Positions 10,543 through 22,038 of a stretch of DNA of 64,000 bases are shown here, piece after piece. Source of the stretch: Rhodotorula mucilaginosa (lineage: Eukaryota > Basidiomycota > Microbotryomycetes > Sporidiobolales > Sporidiobolaceae); contig CP137870.1 in the NCBI GenBank assembly GCA_034406715.1, positions 744,001-808,000 on the forward strand, in the 5' to 3' direction. Made by a program: the position numbers and the translations under genes. Within the stretch, counting starts at the first letter, position 1; the number at the start of each line of letters is the position of its first letter. The notes under the pieces were generated by a model, which saw only the letters and a program-made list of their open reading frames with translations, did not search any database and was not told the origin of the DNA.

Positions 10543-12955
10543 ATGGTCAGCTCTTTCGAAGGCAACGAGGACGCCCGCTTCCAGCAGGAAGTCGAGCAGG
10601 TCAAGCAGTGGTGGCAAGTACGTCGTCGTCTCGCTCTTCCGTCATTGCAGCTTGGCGCCTGCACCCGCTCCGGACTGACGAGGGTTTCTCCAGTCTCCTC
10701 GCTTCAAGGGTCTCGTCCGCCCGTACACCGCCGAGCAGGTCGTCTCGAAGCGTGGCACGCTCGAGATCCACTACCCGTCCAACGCCCAGGGCAAGAAACT
10801 CCACGCTCTCCTCTCGCAAAAGTTCCGCGATGGAAAGCCCAGCCACACCTACGGAGCGTGAGTCCATCTCCTGTCCGGTTTTGCCGCTCCGGATGTCTAC
10901 ACCGCCGAGATTCGCTGGGCCGCGGACCGGACCCGCACGAGTCGGTCTCTCTTGGCTCCGCCGCGGGGAAATCCTCCCGCTCGCGCTCGTACCTGCGGGC
11001 TACGGTGCAGGATCTGGAGCATAGATCTGAACGAATGCACCAAAATGGGCGCCTGGCGGACCACAAATTCCGGCGACTCGTACCATCCCCGCCCTCCGGC
11101 GTTTCACCACGTGAAAGTGCGAAAAGCTGACCTTTTTTTCCTCACTGCGAAATGCAGGCTCGACCCGGTCCAGGTCACGCAGATGGCCAAGTACCTCGAC
11201 ACCGTCTACGTCTCGGGATGGCAGTCGTCGTCGACCGCTTCGTCGACCAACGAGCCCGGTCCCGATCTGGCAGACTACCCGTACAACACCGTCCCGCTCA
11301 AGGTCGAGCACCTCTTCATGGCTCAGCTCTTCCACGACCGCAAGCAGCGCGAGGCTCGCTCGCGCATGTCGCAGGAGGAGCGCGCCCGCACCCCCTACGT
11401 CGACTACCTCCGCCCGATCGTCGCCGACGCCGACACCGGCCACGGTGGCTTGACCGCCGTCATGAAGCTCACCAAGCTCTTTGTCGAGAAGGGCGCTGCT
11501 GGTATCCACATTGAGGACCAGATGCCTGGAACCAAGAAGTGCGGTCACGTACGTTGTCGCTGCCTCCATCGTTCCTGACCCTCGTCGCTTTGGCTAACGA
11601 AACATCGCACGCCTCCTCACAGATGGCCGGAAAGGTTCTCGTCCCCATCTCGGAGCACATCAACCGTCTCCTCGCCATCCGCCTCCAGTACGACATCATG
11701 GGCGTCGAGAACCTCGCGGTCGCCCGTACCGACGCCGAGGCCGCTACCCTCCTCTCGTCCAACGTCGACGAGCGCGACCACCCCTTCATCCTCGGATCGA
11801 CCAACCCGGCCCTCGACGAGGACCTCGTCACCGTCATGTCGCGCGCCGAGCGCGAGAACATTGTCGGCGACGCGCTCCAGAAGGTCGAGGACGACTGGAC
11901 CAAGTCGGCCAACCTCATGCTCTACGGTGACTGCGTCGCCGCCGCCGCCAAGAAGAAGGGCGTTCAGCAGGGCAAGATTGACCAGTTCCTGAAGGAGTCG
12001 CTGCACCTCTCGCACACCAAGGCGCAGAAGCTTGCCAAGCAGCTCCTCGGCGTCGAGCCGTACTGGAACTGGGACACCCCCCGCACCCGCGAGGGCTTCT
12101 ACCGGTGAGTGCGGATCTCGCGCGAAGCTGTTCCATGACTGGACGCTATACTCACTCGCCGGTGAATATGCAGCTACCAGGGCGGCACGCAGTGCGCCAT
12201 CAACCGTGCCGTCGCTTTCGCCCCGTACTGCGACCTGCTCTGGATGGAGACCAAGTCTCCGATCTACGCGCAGGCCAAGGAGTTTGCCGAGGGTGTCCAC
12301 GCCGTCTACCCGGACAAGTGGCTCGCTTACAACGTGAGTCGAGTGGGCGGCGCGGAAAAGAGTGGCCTTCTCAAATTACTTGCTGACCTCGTCCTTTCTT
12401 ACAGCTCTCGCCTTCGTTCAACTGGTCCGCTGCTGGTCTCAACGAGCAGGAGATGAAGAGCTACGTGTGGGACCTCGGCAAGCTGGGCTTCGTCTGGCAA
12501 TTCATCACCGTGAGTGCTTCACGGAAACATTCTGCCGAGCGCCACTCGCTGACCTTTTCCATTCTGCTTCAGCTTGCCGGTCTTCACTCGAACGCCTACA
12601 TCTCGGACCTCTTTGCCAAGGGCTTCTCGGAGGTTAGTCCTACCTGCATCGAAAGTGGTCGTTTCGACCATTCCGACTGACGTTCTTTTTCCCCTTCGCA
12701 ACTTCAGGAGGGCATGAAGGCCTACGTCGGCCTCGTGCAACAGCGCGAGCGCGAGATTGGCTGCGACGTCCTGACCCACCAGAAGGTAAGTGGTGTGCGT
12801 CCGTCATCGCTCCGGCAATCGCTGACCCGATCTCCTTCGACTTTCAGTGGTCCGGCGCCGACTACACCGACAATCTGCTCAAGACCGTCACCGGCGGTAT
12901 CTCCTCGACCAGCGCTATGGGTGCAGGAGTTACGGAAAGTCAATTTAAGCACTAA
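10543..12955 (+). CDS. ICL1: Isocitrate lyase (glyoxylate cycle)
   Basis: Cleaves isocitrate to glyoxylate and succinate, letting cells grow on acetate, fatty acids or ethanol. The protein begins [20 protein letters not shown], then [20 protein letters not shown]. It contains the catalytic loop KKCGH (codons 11534-11548) and the downstream family blocks [12 protein letters not shown] and WQFITLAGLHSN, and ends ESQFKH. The total is about 540 residues, the normal fungal length. The ATG at 10543 sits in a good context (AACATGG). Introns interrupt it at least eight times; the second (10858-11157) is 300 nt, about four times the usual size here. No C-terminal SKL is present. Family and function are secure. 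Confidence 0.97.
10858..11157 (+). other. Unusually long second intron of isocitrate lyase
   Basis: 300 nt from GTGAGT to TGCAG, whereas neighbours are 50-90 nt. It holds an E-box palindrome CACGTG at 11108-11113 inside a near-palindrome, and a CTGAC branch site with a T-run close to the acceptor. No ORF that continues the protein is present. Either an intronic regulatory region or a fused pair of introns could explain its size. Confidence 0.6.
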
Positions 12956-13616
12956 ATGCCTCTTCCTCGCGTAGCGGCGTCGCCGAGTCTCGAGTGATTG
13001 AACTTGAGCCGGTCCCGCTGTTCGTCGAGTCGCTTCATCCGGGCTTCTCTGCACGAGCGCCCTACTCTCGACACTTTGCATGGACTGCTGTAGCACTGTA
13101 CATTCTGATTTAGTATCCGTGGAATCGGAGTATCGTCCTGAAGACATCGCCTTCGGTTCTCAACCGCTCGAGATCGCTTTCCTCATTGCGCGCCGTTGTC
13201 CGTCTCGCCCATCCCCGTCTCGCGCCTTCCGCTGAGGTGAGCGATTACTCCGATTGCTGTATGCAGGACCGACTAGAGGTTTAGAGGATTGGTGCTGAGC
13301 GATCACTCCTCTCGGCCGGACTTCCACGAGCGAACGAGATGACCTTCCCAAAGCGGACGAGTCCAGAGAGAGAAAGCAGCAGACGTCTCACCTCGTCCCA
13401 GTGTAGCGGTGCTCTTTCTCACCTGTGCTCTTGTCTCTACACTGTGTTACCGACGAGGTCCGCGTACCGCTCGTGAGATCCTCCCCCTACACTCGTTACA
13501 ACCACAGGAGAGCCTCCGCCGGAGTCTGCACTCGTCCGGAGCCTTTGTTCGTCTCCTCTTCGACCCCTAGGCGGACAACATCTTTCTCCGAAGACCTTCT
13601 GCTACGCGGACATACG
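12956..13616. promoter_or_regulatory. Intergenic region between ICL1 and the KNH-like gene
   Basis: 660 bp between two plus-strand genes. I see no coding frame with family similarity and no RNA gene. It should hold the ICL1 3' UTR and the promoter of the secreted protein gene. The last 200 bp are pyrimidine-rich on the plus strand. Confidence 0.4.
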
Positions 13617-14621
13617 ATGCGCTTCGTTGGTCAACGTCTCTTCCGAATCCTTGCGGCTGCCAGTGTCGCCTCCGCTATTGTGGTTGTGCAGCCGACGGAA
13701 GCGGACCTTTGGAGGTGAGTACGAGTTGCGGATGAACGATTTTCGCAGATCAAGGCTAACATCGCTGGTCGCGCTATACAGCACCGCGCCGGACGCCGTC
13801 AATACGCTGGTCTGGTCTCTCACGCCGGGAACTTGGCCGCCACCAAAAACTGTCGTGGGTTGCTCTCGATTCGTCTTTTTTTTCTGACGGACGTCGGCTT
13901 ATTGTTCTCGCACCATGCAGTTCTTTGACGTCTGGGTCCGAAATGCCGCGCCGGGAATGTACGAGCCCGGTTTGAACGTAAGCGCGGCGAAGGAAACGTT
14001 CCTGGGCAGCGTGCAAGTCGAGCTGATGCGTGACCGCTTTGTTTGTCGACGGGCAGATCTCGCTCGCCACTGGCGTCGATTCCAGTCTGGGAACAAGTAT
14101 AAATGTGACTACTGTTGACCAGCTCCGAGCCGGCGGCGGCTGTGAGTTTGCCGCTCCCGTCTTTTCTCCCCAGCCTCGTCGCGCCTTGCTGATCCGGACT
14201 TGTTGCTGCAGATCAATTGTTCCTTGCGGATCCCACCGATGCCTCCGTCGTCTACTGCGCTTCCGATGTGTTTGCTGTGGCATCGCCGTCAGCTCCGGAG
14301 GCTGCTGCTACACCGGACACTCGTTCGAGCACAGCAGAAGCATCGGTCTCGGTCTCGGTGTCAACCACCGTAGAAGCGGAGACAATCACGCTCAACAATG
14401 TTGAGACTGTGACGACGGGAGCGCCCGCAGCAACATCCTCCCCTTTCCATTCGGCGCGCAGACCACTGCATTCTCTCGGACCCGCAATCGCTCCCGGCAG
14501 CCCGCAAGATCAAGGTTTCGGACTCGTTGTCCGTTCGGGCGCGTCCCTCACCAGCGTCGCCAAGCAGGGAACCTTCCTTTTCACAGCCGTGGCGGCAGCG
14601 TCTGCCCTCCTTTTGCTCTGA
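13617..14621 (+). CDS. Secreted Ser/Thr-rich GPI-anchored protein, Kre9/Knh1 N-terminal type
   Basis: The protein starts at the ATG at 13617 with a signal peptide (MRFVGQRLFRILAAASVASA). A single Kre9/Knh1-like beta-sandwich domain of about 110 residues follows: VNTLVWSLTPGTW, then FFDVWVRN, then SLATGVDSSLGTSINVT, and the closing YQLFLADPTDASVVYCASDV. After this comes a Ser/Thr/Ala-rich stalk and a C-terminal hydrophobic tail (FLFTAVAAASALLLL) suited to GPI attachment. Four introns are inferred, at about 13715-13781, 13857-13919, 13979-14057 and 14142-14212. Relatives in basidiomycetes are cell-surface proteins of unknown exact role; the domain was named for proteins needed in beta-1,6-glucan assembly. 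The call to the domain is fairly good; a specific orthologue cannot be named. Confidence 0.75.
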
Positions 14622-15208
14622 ACTTTCCTGGTTTTTCACTTTCTCCCTCCATTCCGACCTATTGCGATCACTATACTCTTTCTGTGAGACTTTCTCTCGT
14701 GTAACCTTCGACAGTCGATACCCCCATTCTCTCATGATTCCCCTCCTGTAACGTTCTGTGCAACCCCAAGACCTTGCTAACTCTATTCAGAATGTGCACC
14801 TCGAAATACTGCTGCTAACCGCTTGAGCCTGAAGAGCGGCGCAAGCCCTGAGAGAGGTGAGACGCATCCAACAAACGAAAGCGTTCTTTCAGTCAATCTT
14901 CGCTCGCGTGACCAGAGAAAGGTTCACGAAGATCGGGAGGGACCGCGCACCTCAGAAAGAGGGGCAGTCAGCCTCCCGAGTCTCACCTGCCCCGAGCCCC
15001 TCCGATGGGAAGTGGCATACAGCCTGCGGAGGACGGGGCAGGTCGGTGCGAGGGAAGGAGGGGAGAAGGGAGGATGAGCCGCAGCACGAAGGAGACGACT
15101 CGCACGGCAACGGAGATCAGCACGCCGGAACCTCTGCGCTCGCATCCAAAGATAAGTCTGAAGCGGGAAGGTGCTCATGTTTGCTTCGTTGCAGGCTGCG
15201 GGAGTAGA
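14622..15208. other. Convergent 3' region between KNH-like and FYR-domain genes
   Basis: 587 bp between two converging stop codons. The left part is CT-rich and probably a 3' UTR. No ORF here looks coding, and no repeat or RNA structure was noticed. Confidence 0.5.
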
Positions 15209-17811
15209 TTAGCCCGACTCTTCATCCGAGGAGGGATACTCCATCGGCTGACTGCCAGGAGGCATGTTGTAAGCGAACGCCGCACCGGCGCCGTAAGATG
15301 CGTCTATCATAGGAGAGTTGGTCGGCAAGGCGTAAGGGTCGTAAGGCGCTGCGGCGACACCACCCATGCCGAGGAAGGGGTCGGCGGCACCGCCGGCTGC
15401 GGCGCCGGTCGGCAGATCGTACGGGTTCGACGGGACCGAAGCGGCGAGCAAGTTTTGCAGACTCGCGGGCGTGTAGTCGTGCTGTGCGGCATAGTTCCCC
15501 GGCGTGACGGCGAGGTCGCCTCCGGTAAAGTCTGCCGGAGACGCGTATTCGCCGTTCGGTTCGCCGTAGCCAGTTCCGCCGTACGACTGTTGGCCGTACT
15601 CGTCGACGTCGTAGCCCGGCGAGCCGTCGACGTCTTGCGCGCGACTCTTCCGGCGGGCTCCCACGGGCTTTTTCGGGGCGTGGGCGGGACGACGCTCGCC
15701 CGGACCTTCCTCAACGAACGTCTGCCAGATGTAGCCCGGAACTTGGTCCGCTCCTGGCAACTCTTGAATGAGCGCCTTGACGATGCTGTGCGAGAGGCCG
15801 TAATAGTCGGGCCCGGAGACGGAGCCGGAGTGATTCCGGTCGCGGACCTTGTTCGTCGCGCGGACGACCTGAGTCCAAGCGCCGGTCGGAGTGCCAGAGC
15901 TGATGACCTGGCCGGGCTGGTCCGACGGATAGAGTTCAAAGCGCGGGGTGTTCTCGCCTCCGTCGACAATGCGGCAAATGTACTCGGCCTCTGTCAGCGG
16001 ATCGATCATGGAGGGGTATCTCCTGCGCGCCAGGGGGACACATCAGCTGACCGCTCACTCGGAGTTTCCAGGGAAAGGCTTTACCTCCTCGCTTCGTAGC
16101 CGATCGGGAAGATGTAGCGCTCGGTATGGAAGCCGTCGCGAAGGTCGACAGCTGTACGAGAGGCGCGATCAGTGGGAAAGTCCGGGAGGGCGCAGGACGA
16201 AGATTAGGGCGCGTTCACTCACTCCCGAGGTTACGAATCGACATGATACCGGCCATGATCGGCATGACGGGCGTCCCATCCGCATGCCGCGGTATAGGCG
16301 GAATCGAGAACGTCCCCGAGGTGAGACCGTGCTGCCGGAGCCGTTTCGGTTTCCCGTGGCCCGTGTCCGACTTGCGCCCGCCGCCAGCGCGCCTCGTCGC
16401 CGCACTCGTGGTGGGCTTGTAGTCACCGCCGTCTTCTTCAGCGGGACCTTCGGCAGATCCGACCGAAGCGTTGTCGTCCATGGCGACATCGATATCACCG
16501 GCCCCCGAAGCCACCGGAGCAGCAGACACCGCTGTCGGAGTAGGTGCACCTCCCGTCGGCGCCGCCGCAGCGATCGCGTCCGCATTGTTGCGCGACATGG
16601 GCGCGCCGACCGGTACCGCACCCGCCAGCGCGAAGGGGTTGGGCAGGTTGTTGAAACCCGGAGCGGAGACGTCGGTCGCGGCTGCACTAGCGCGACCGCC
16701 CCTTGCCCGTCCCGAACCACCACCGACGGCGCCCGTCGAACTCTCTCTCCGCCGCTTGGCTCCCCGCGAACCGCCGTCCGCCGACGTGGACGCCGCCGCC
16801 GCCGCCGCGGCCGCATCGAAAGATTCACCGGCGAGGGCTCGTTCGACGTTGTGCGCGACGGCCGATCCGGCGAGACCGAGTACCGCAACCGCGGGGAAGG
16901 ACGGAGGCGGCAGAGCATGCGCGATTCGCTGCGCCGTGTGCTCGTCTCGGAGCTTCTGCGCGGCGATCGCCGTCCGGAGAGGGTGAGATCGCTGCCTCGG
17001 CGGGAAAGACTTTGGGAGCGGAGCCGGGCCGGCGGGTTTGTTGTAGTCGTCTCCGGTCATCTCTGTGTTGGTCGTCAAGATTGGGGGCTTTTGCGGCGGA
17101 TCTTCGAGGGACGGCAGGATGGGAGGATGGAGGAGCGGGAACGCGGCCTCGCGTTCAGTCTTGTAGGTCTGCTCCTGCAGTGCCGCGACGTCGTACGACG
17201 TGACACCGGCCGCCATCTCGAGCTCGATCACTCGGTCCATGAGCGCCAACTTGTCGTCGCGTAACCGGGCGATAAGCTTCTGAGCGCGGAAGAGGCTGAG
17301 CGAGGCATCGTCACGGCTCTGTAGAGTCCCTTACAGTCAGTACACGGTCGGGGTCTGCGCGCGGCCAGCCTGTTCTCCAGGACAGAGGACTCGCCTCTAC
17401 AGCTGCGAGGTAGAGCTTTTTGAGTTTGCGGTATTTGGTCGCGGAAACGCGGTCCGCGTCGTCGTCGTCGTCGTCCTCGTTGCCGTACATAGACTGCTGC
17501 GAAGGATTCCAGTTGACTCCGTAGCCGTACGCGGCACCTGGTGCTGGTTGTGCATGGCGTGGGTCCGGGGTGTAAGTCGGTTGACCTGCCCCCGCCCCGA
17601 GAGTCGCGGTCGCTGGAGACGCTGCGTGGACTGGGTGGGGCACGGGCACAGGCGATGCTGCGGGTACGGCGGTGGCGGCTGCGCTCTTGCCGAGCTTGAA
17701 GGTGAGTTTGAGCCCGCCGCTGCCCGAGGCGGCCGAGGCGGGCACGGGGGGTGAAGCGGACGCCAGCTTGGGCGCGAGTTGACGGCACGCGGGAGGACGT
17801 TCCGGACCCCG
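15209..17811 (-). CDS. FYRN/FYRC-domain nuclear protein (TBRG1-like)
   Basis: A Pro/Ala-rich N-terminus (LKLTFKLGKSAAA, an Asp run) leads into a coiled coil (SRDDASLSLFRAQKLIARL..RDDKLALMDRVIELE). A low-complexity stretch with a KRRR nuclear signal follows. The FYRN block is MAGIMSIRNLG..VDLRDGFHTERYIFP, continuing to the FYRC block DPLTEAEYICRIVDGG..ARFTQV-type core with SGPDYYGLSH. Adjacent FYRN and FYRC without SET or PHD domains match TBRG1-like chromatin proteins; an INO80-associated role has been suggested for some relatives, but that is only inference here. Introns lie at 17319-17394 and at two sites around 16040-16220. No ATG opens the first visible exon (frame open from 17811; first in-frame ATG 17490), so a 5' exon is missing from my model. 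It converges with the KNH-like gene. Confidence 0.75.
17319..17394 (-). other. Candidate GC-AG intron in the FYR-domain gene
   Basis: The exon ends YLAAVE and the next begins SRDDASLSL. GAG|GCGAGTC at 17394 joined to CTACAG at 17319 keeps frame and has a CTGAC branch site. A weak GT donor (GTAGAG) six bases earlier also keeps frame, so this is not proof on its own. Confidence 0.5.
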
Positions 17812-18367
17812 TCAAGGAAGCCTTGGACTTCACGCGACCTCCTCCGCTCGTGGTGCGGTGAAGTGCAGCGGTGAGTGGCAAGTCGACGCGGCGAGCGAGG
17901 AGAGCGAGCCGGAAACAAACAACACCAACAGCACCTCGGGCTGCTCCGAGTCTTTGTCTGAATAGCAGCTGCTCCTCTTGACCTGTGCAACAAGGCAGTC
18001 TGACTTGCAGGGAACGACGAGAATTCCCTCCGGTCCAGAGTCGCAAGCTCTGCTAGAAAGAATCTCCTCTGTGCAGTCTTCCAGACCTCTCCGAGTCTAC
18101 GAGTCTGTCTGCGCTCTCCATACAGAGTGTGGTGCCTCTGTCGCCTTTGAACGGTCGCAAAAGGTGCACCGAGAGGCGAGGATAACGCAGAAAGCTAGCC
18201 CTCACGAGGATCCGACTCTCTGTGCGCCGCTTCTTCATCGCCCGTTCACTGTTCTGCGTCGGAGGCGAAGCAGGTTACTACACTCCTGCTCAAAGTGGGC
18301 TTCTCGTGCTGCTGCTGCTCGAAGCGGGCGCTGCCACGGCTCTCTTTGCCCGAGTTGAGCGATCATC
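17812..18367. promoter_or_regulatory. Divergent region between FYR-domain gene and REV7
   Basis: About 550 bp between divergent genes. It should hold both promoters and the unplaced 5' exon of the FYR-domain gene. No separate gene is supported. Short frames on both strands lack family similarity. Confidence 0.4.
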
Positions 18368-19712
18368 ATGGCCGACGATTATCTCTCCTTCAAGGGTGCG
18401 TAGGAGAGTGATAAACGCCTGTACCAGTGGTCAATGAATCACTGACGAACTTGCATCTCCCGCAGAGACGGTCCGAGCCATGCGCGACTTTTGTGAGCGC
18501 GCGAAAGAGCCTTTCCTGGTCGCGAGCTCGCACCATTGACGTATCTGCCTTGCCGCGCCGCAGTCGAGACAGCTTTTCACACGGTCCTCTACATCCGTCA
18601 GGTCTATCCGCCCGGTACGCTCAGCGAGTGATGCACCCGAGTGAAGGAAAGGAAGGCTCATGCGAGTCTTTCCTTTCTCCGTCCAGTCCTGTTCCAGCAG
18701 GTCCGCAAGTACGGTTGTCCCGTCTGGCAATGCCGCGCAGAACCCGTCTGCGAGTACCTCGGCCGAGTCATCAACTGCATCGAGGAGGAGCTGGAAAAAG
18801 TTCGTCACTCCTTCGAGCATGTCCAGATCGAAAGCCTATAAGAGCTGAGGAGTCCTCTTGTGCAGGGTTCCATCCGACGGGTCATGCTCGTCGTGCGGGA
18901 AGCGACTCCAGAAGCGACACCTCTAGAGCGGTTCGTCTTCGACCTCGAGTGGTACATCAAGCAGCAGGACATGCCCAAAGACGGGCCCGATTTCGTGTAG
19001 GACCACGTTCCGCCTCTCGGATGCTGCCCCCGAGCTGACATTGTGCGCATCGCCGAGCAGTCCTGCTACGAACGGCGTCGCACGCAAGCATGTCGACGAC
19101 CTCTTCCGAGCCGGGATGGTCAAGCTCAACATGTCGACGAGCTACCTGAAACCGATTCCGAGCGGTAAACCTCATCGTATCCGCGTTATTTGCAGCTCCC
19201 TGTGCTGACACCGCCTACTCTACACACAGATACCGCTCTGACCTTTGCTGTCCTGCTCGAGATGGCGCAAGACGCGCCGATGCCGATGTCCAAAGCAGCC
19301 CAAGCCGGCGTTCGTTTCGGTTCCCTACGCGCGCTCTTCCGCCCAAAGCACATGTTGCTGAGTGACTTTCTCCCTCGGCAGGATGTACCGGTCGAGTGGA
19401 TCCCGGCCGAGCGCCGGGACGCTATGGAAGACGATGGGAGCGGGCCTGGGAGGGGCCACACGGCCGCAAGTCAAGACAGCACCATCGCGCCCATCGAGGG
19501 CATCCGTTTCGGCCTCCTCGGGGTGAGTACTCTCAATCTCTTCCTTCATATGCTACGAAACTAACACTCTAATTCCGGGGCAGCTCGACATGGCGGTCGA
19601 AGAGATGGCGGAAAAGTTCCTCGAGCCGGCGACAACCGGCAGCAGCAGCGGCGGTCGCGCGGAGTTTCGGACGAGTGCGGCGCGAGACCGCAAGGGCAAG
19701 GGGCGAGCGTGA
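18368..19712 (+). CDS. REV7: REV7 / MAD2B HORMA-domain subunit of DNA polymerase zeta
   Basis: A HORMA protein that joins Rev3 and Rev1 in translesion synthesis. The start MADDYLSFK..ETVRAMRDF is at the ATG at 18368. It continues VETAFHTVLYIRQVYPP, LFQQVRKYGCPVW, INCIEEELEKGSIRRVMLVV and RFVFDLEWYI, matching REV7 block by block. The C-terminal safety-belt part includes YLKPIPSDTALTF, GIRFGLLGLDM and a basic tail ending GKGRA. About eight short introns were placed by frame, including a GTTCGT donor after EELEK. The segment between LLSDFLPR and IRFGLLG is longer than in animals and low in complexity. ECO1 follows 214 bp downstream on the same strand. Confidence 0.9.
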
Positions 19713-19926
19713 GAGCATGACACCTGTACATAGCGCTTGTTGTATCGCAGTTTCCGCAGCTGGAAGGATTTTCAGCTCGTCTGTCTGGCCAGGCGACGCG
19801 ACGCGTTCTCGCCGACTTGTTTTTTTCTCGAGCTAGTTCCCCAGCTCTCGCCCTGCTCAGCGCCCCTTCCGCTCTGGCGCATAGAGTCGCTCGTCTTCTT
19901 GGTAATCGGGGCCTGTGTTGCTCGCT

Positions 19927-21553
19927 ATGTCCAACCGGTGAGTTGCTCTGTTCGAGGGGGAGCGAGCACGCCGACTCACTGACGTCGCTCACTCGTACTC
20001 TTGACTGTAGCAGCAGCGCTCGACCCGTTGTCAAGCGGACGTATGGCGCACGGAAGCCACTGTCGAGTTCGCCAGCATCGCTGAATACGCCGTCAGTCTC
20101 GTGGGGTCTGACTCCAGCCTTGCCGGCTCTTCCAGGCATGATGAGCTGACGCGATGACCGCCTCTGTTTGCAGCGCCGCGCACACGATGGATGAGAAGAC
20201 TACGACTCCGAGAGTCAAGCGCACATACGGCAATTGGGCGCGCAGCAGCGATGCAGCTTCCACGCTTTCTTCGTCTTCTTCGTCTCCGCGGCCTGCAACC
20301 TTGTCCGACCAGTCTTCGAGCCCAGTCCGCCGTTCCAGCCCGCGCCATACCACACCTCCGACTTCTCCTGATCGCTCGCAAAGCGACACTGCAGCTGAAA
20401 AGGATGCCGGAGACGAGGAGGGCGACCGCAAAGCCCCGCCGGCGAAAGCAGCTCGTCCAAAAGGCGACTTGCGCTCTTTCTTTGAGAGGCGGTCCCCGCC
20501 CAAGAAACGCCGACGCATCGCCTCACCACCGTTGGAGGTCGCCGCTCTTGCCGAACAATTGGGTAGCGGGGAAGCCGGCTCTTCCCGGACGACTCTCGGC
20601 AGCGCCCGCACGTATACCGCCGGAAAGCCATCCACGCTCGCTGCCGCGCCCAGCAAACCTGTCAAGCTCGAGCAGCTCTACCTCGACCCGTTCAAGGACT
20701 CCGGTCACGCGACGCTGAGCTGCTCGACTTGCGCTTTGTCGTATTCCCGCACGCCAGAAGACGTCGCCTTCCACGACAAGCACCACAAAAAGGTCGTCAA
20801 CGGGTGCGACTGGATCGCGAGCGACGAAGCGAAAGGTGTGACGGTACTCGACTCGTCGGCAGAGTGGGGCAAGTCGCGAGGAGGCAAGGTCCTCATGGTT
20901 GACTACCCCTTGGTCGAAAACAACGTCCGGCGCAAGGTGAGCTACACGCTCGGATGTTGCCGTTCACACCAGAACTGACTCGCTGTTGTCTCCTCGCCAG
21001 CTCAAAGACGTCCTCGAAACGATAGATACCGAGCTGTCCTCGACTTCACTCACGCCTGCGCAGCTCGACAAGTCAAAGATTTTCCTCTTCATCACGTCGC
21101 AACGGAAAGTGATCGCCTGTGCGGTCGTCCAGCGCATCGACAGCGCGTACCAAGCCGTCTCTGCCCCGTCGGGGTCCATCAAGGGCGACGGCGACCGGGC
21201 GGCAAAGGCAGACCTGGTCAGGTTCGGCGAGGAGGATCAGGGCGCCATCTTTTGCTCGTGCGTTCCTTTCTTCGCCAAGTTGGCTACAAATCTTCTGACA
21301 CCCTACCTTGCGCAGACCTGAACGCCTTCCGACTTTGCTCGGCGTGCAGCGGATCTGGACTTCGAATGCTTCGCGCCGGTGCGGCTTGGCCTCGCGCCTG
21401 CTCGACTTCATGGCGGCCAAGTACGTCTACGGCAGTCCGATCCCGTTCGACCGCAGGCAGTCGGACGTCGCGTTCAGTCAACCGACGGGCAAAGGTCAGA
21501 AGTTGGCGAGGGCTTGGACTGGCTCGGATGCGATTCGCGTCTTTGTCGACTGA
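19927..21553 (+). CDS. ECO1: Cohesin acetyltransferase Eco1/Ctf7
   Basis: Acetylates the Smc3 subunit of cohesin in S phase to establish sister-chromatid cohesion. A four-codon first exon (MSNR, ATG at 19927) is followed by an exon with VVKRTYGARK, and a third with RVKRTYGNWA, so the KRTYG motif occurs twice. After a Ser/Pro-rich linker comes PKGDLRSFFERR (a possible PCNA-binding region), the C2H2 finger TLSCSTCALSYSRTPEDVAF..HDKHHKKV, and the GNAT-like catalytic part with IFCSPERLPTLLGVQRIW, the acetyl-CoA loop RRCGLASRLLD and FSQPTGKGQKLARAW. It ends VFVD. Introns: 19938-20010, then about 20098-20174, 20938-20999 and 21259-21316. Family and role are secure; use of the first small exon is inferred from frame. 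Confidence 0.92.
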
Positions 21554-22038
21554 AGCCAGGTCCTTGGTCCTCTCTTTCCTGCTTGGCGCTCCTTCTTTCT
21601 AGCTTACGACTATCGAAACTGTTGTTGTCACTCGTTACTGTCAATGCACACTTAGCAAGCAAGACGGGCTGACTTTCATGTGATAGTCCGCCAATTCGCT
21701 TCCTCAAGCTAATTTGATCGCCGAGCCTCGGTCTCTCGGGTGCGCTGCCGATCTGAATGCAGCTCGAGCAAAGCAGGCGCACTCCGCCTATGCATGTCTT
21801 CCAGGCTGTGAATGTCCTCGCAGCTTCCCCGACCTCTTCCTCGCCTTCCCCAGGTTCTTCTCCGGACGCGCCGGCCGAGAGAAAAAAAAACGCGCGGAGT
21901 CAAAATCTGTGCGAGCCTCGCACGGGTTGCCGTTGCGGCAAGAGATCGAAGCGGCTGTTCGAGCTCCTCTGCTCTCTTCTCCTTCATCCACCAAACACCT
22001 GCTTATCGCTACGACCAGCTCCCGAGTCGCCACCCACC
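21554..22038. promoter_or_regulatory. Promoter region of the branched-chain aminotransferase
   Basis: 485 bp between ECO1 and the BAT gene on the same strand. The final 200 bp carry a short A-run (aaaaaaaa at 21882) and pyrimidine-rich blocks leading to ccaccATGc. No coding frame or RNA gene is supported. Confidence 0.45.
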
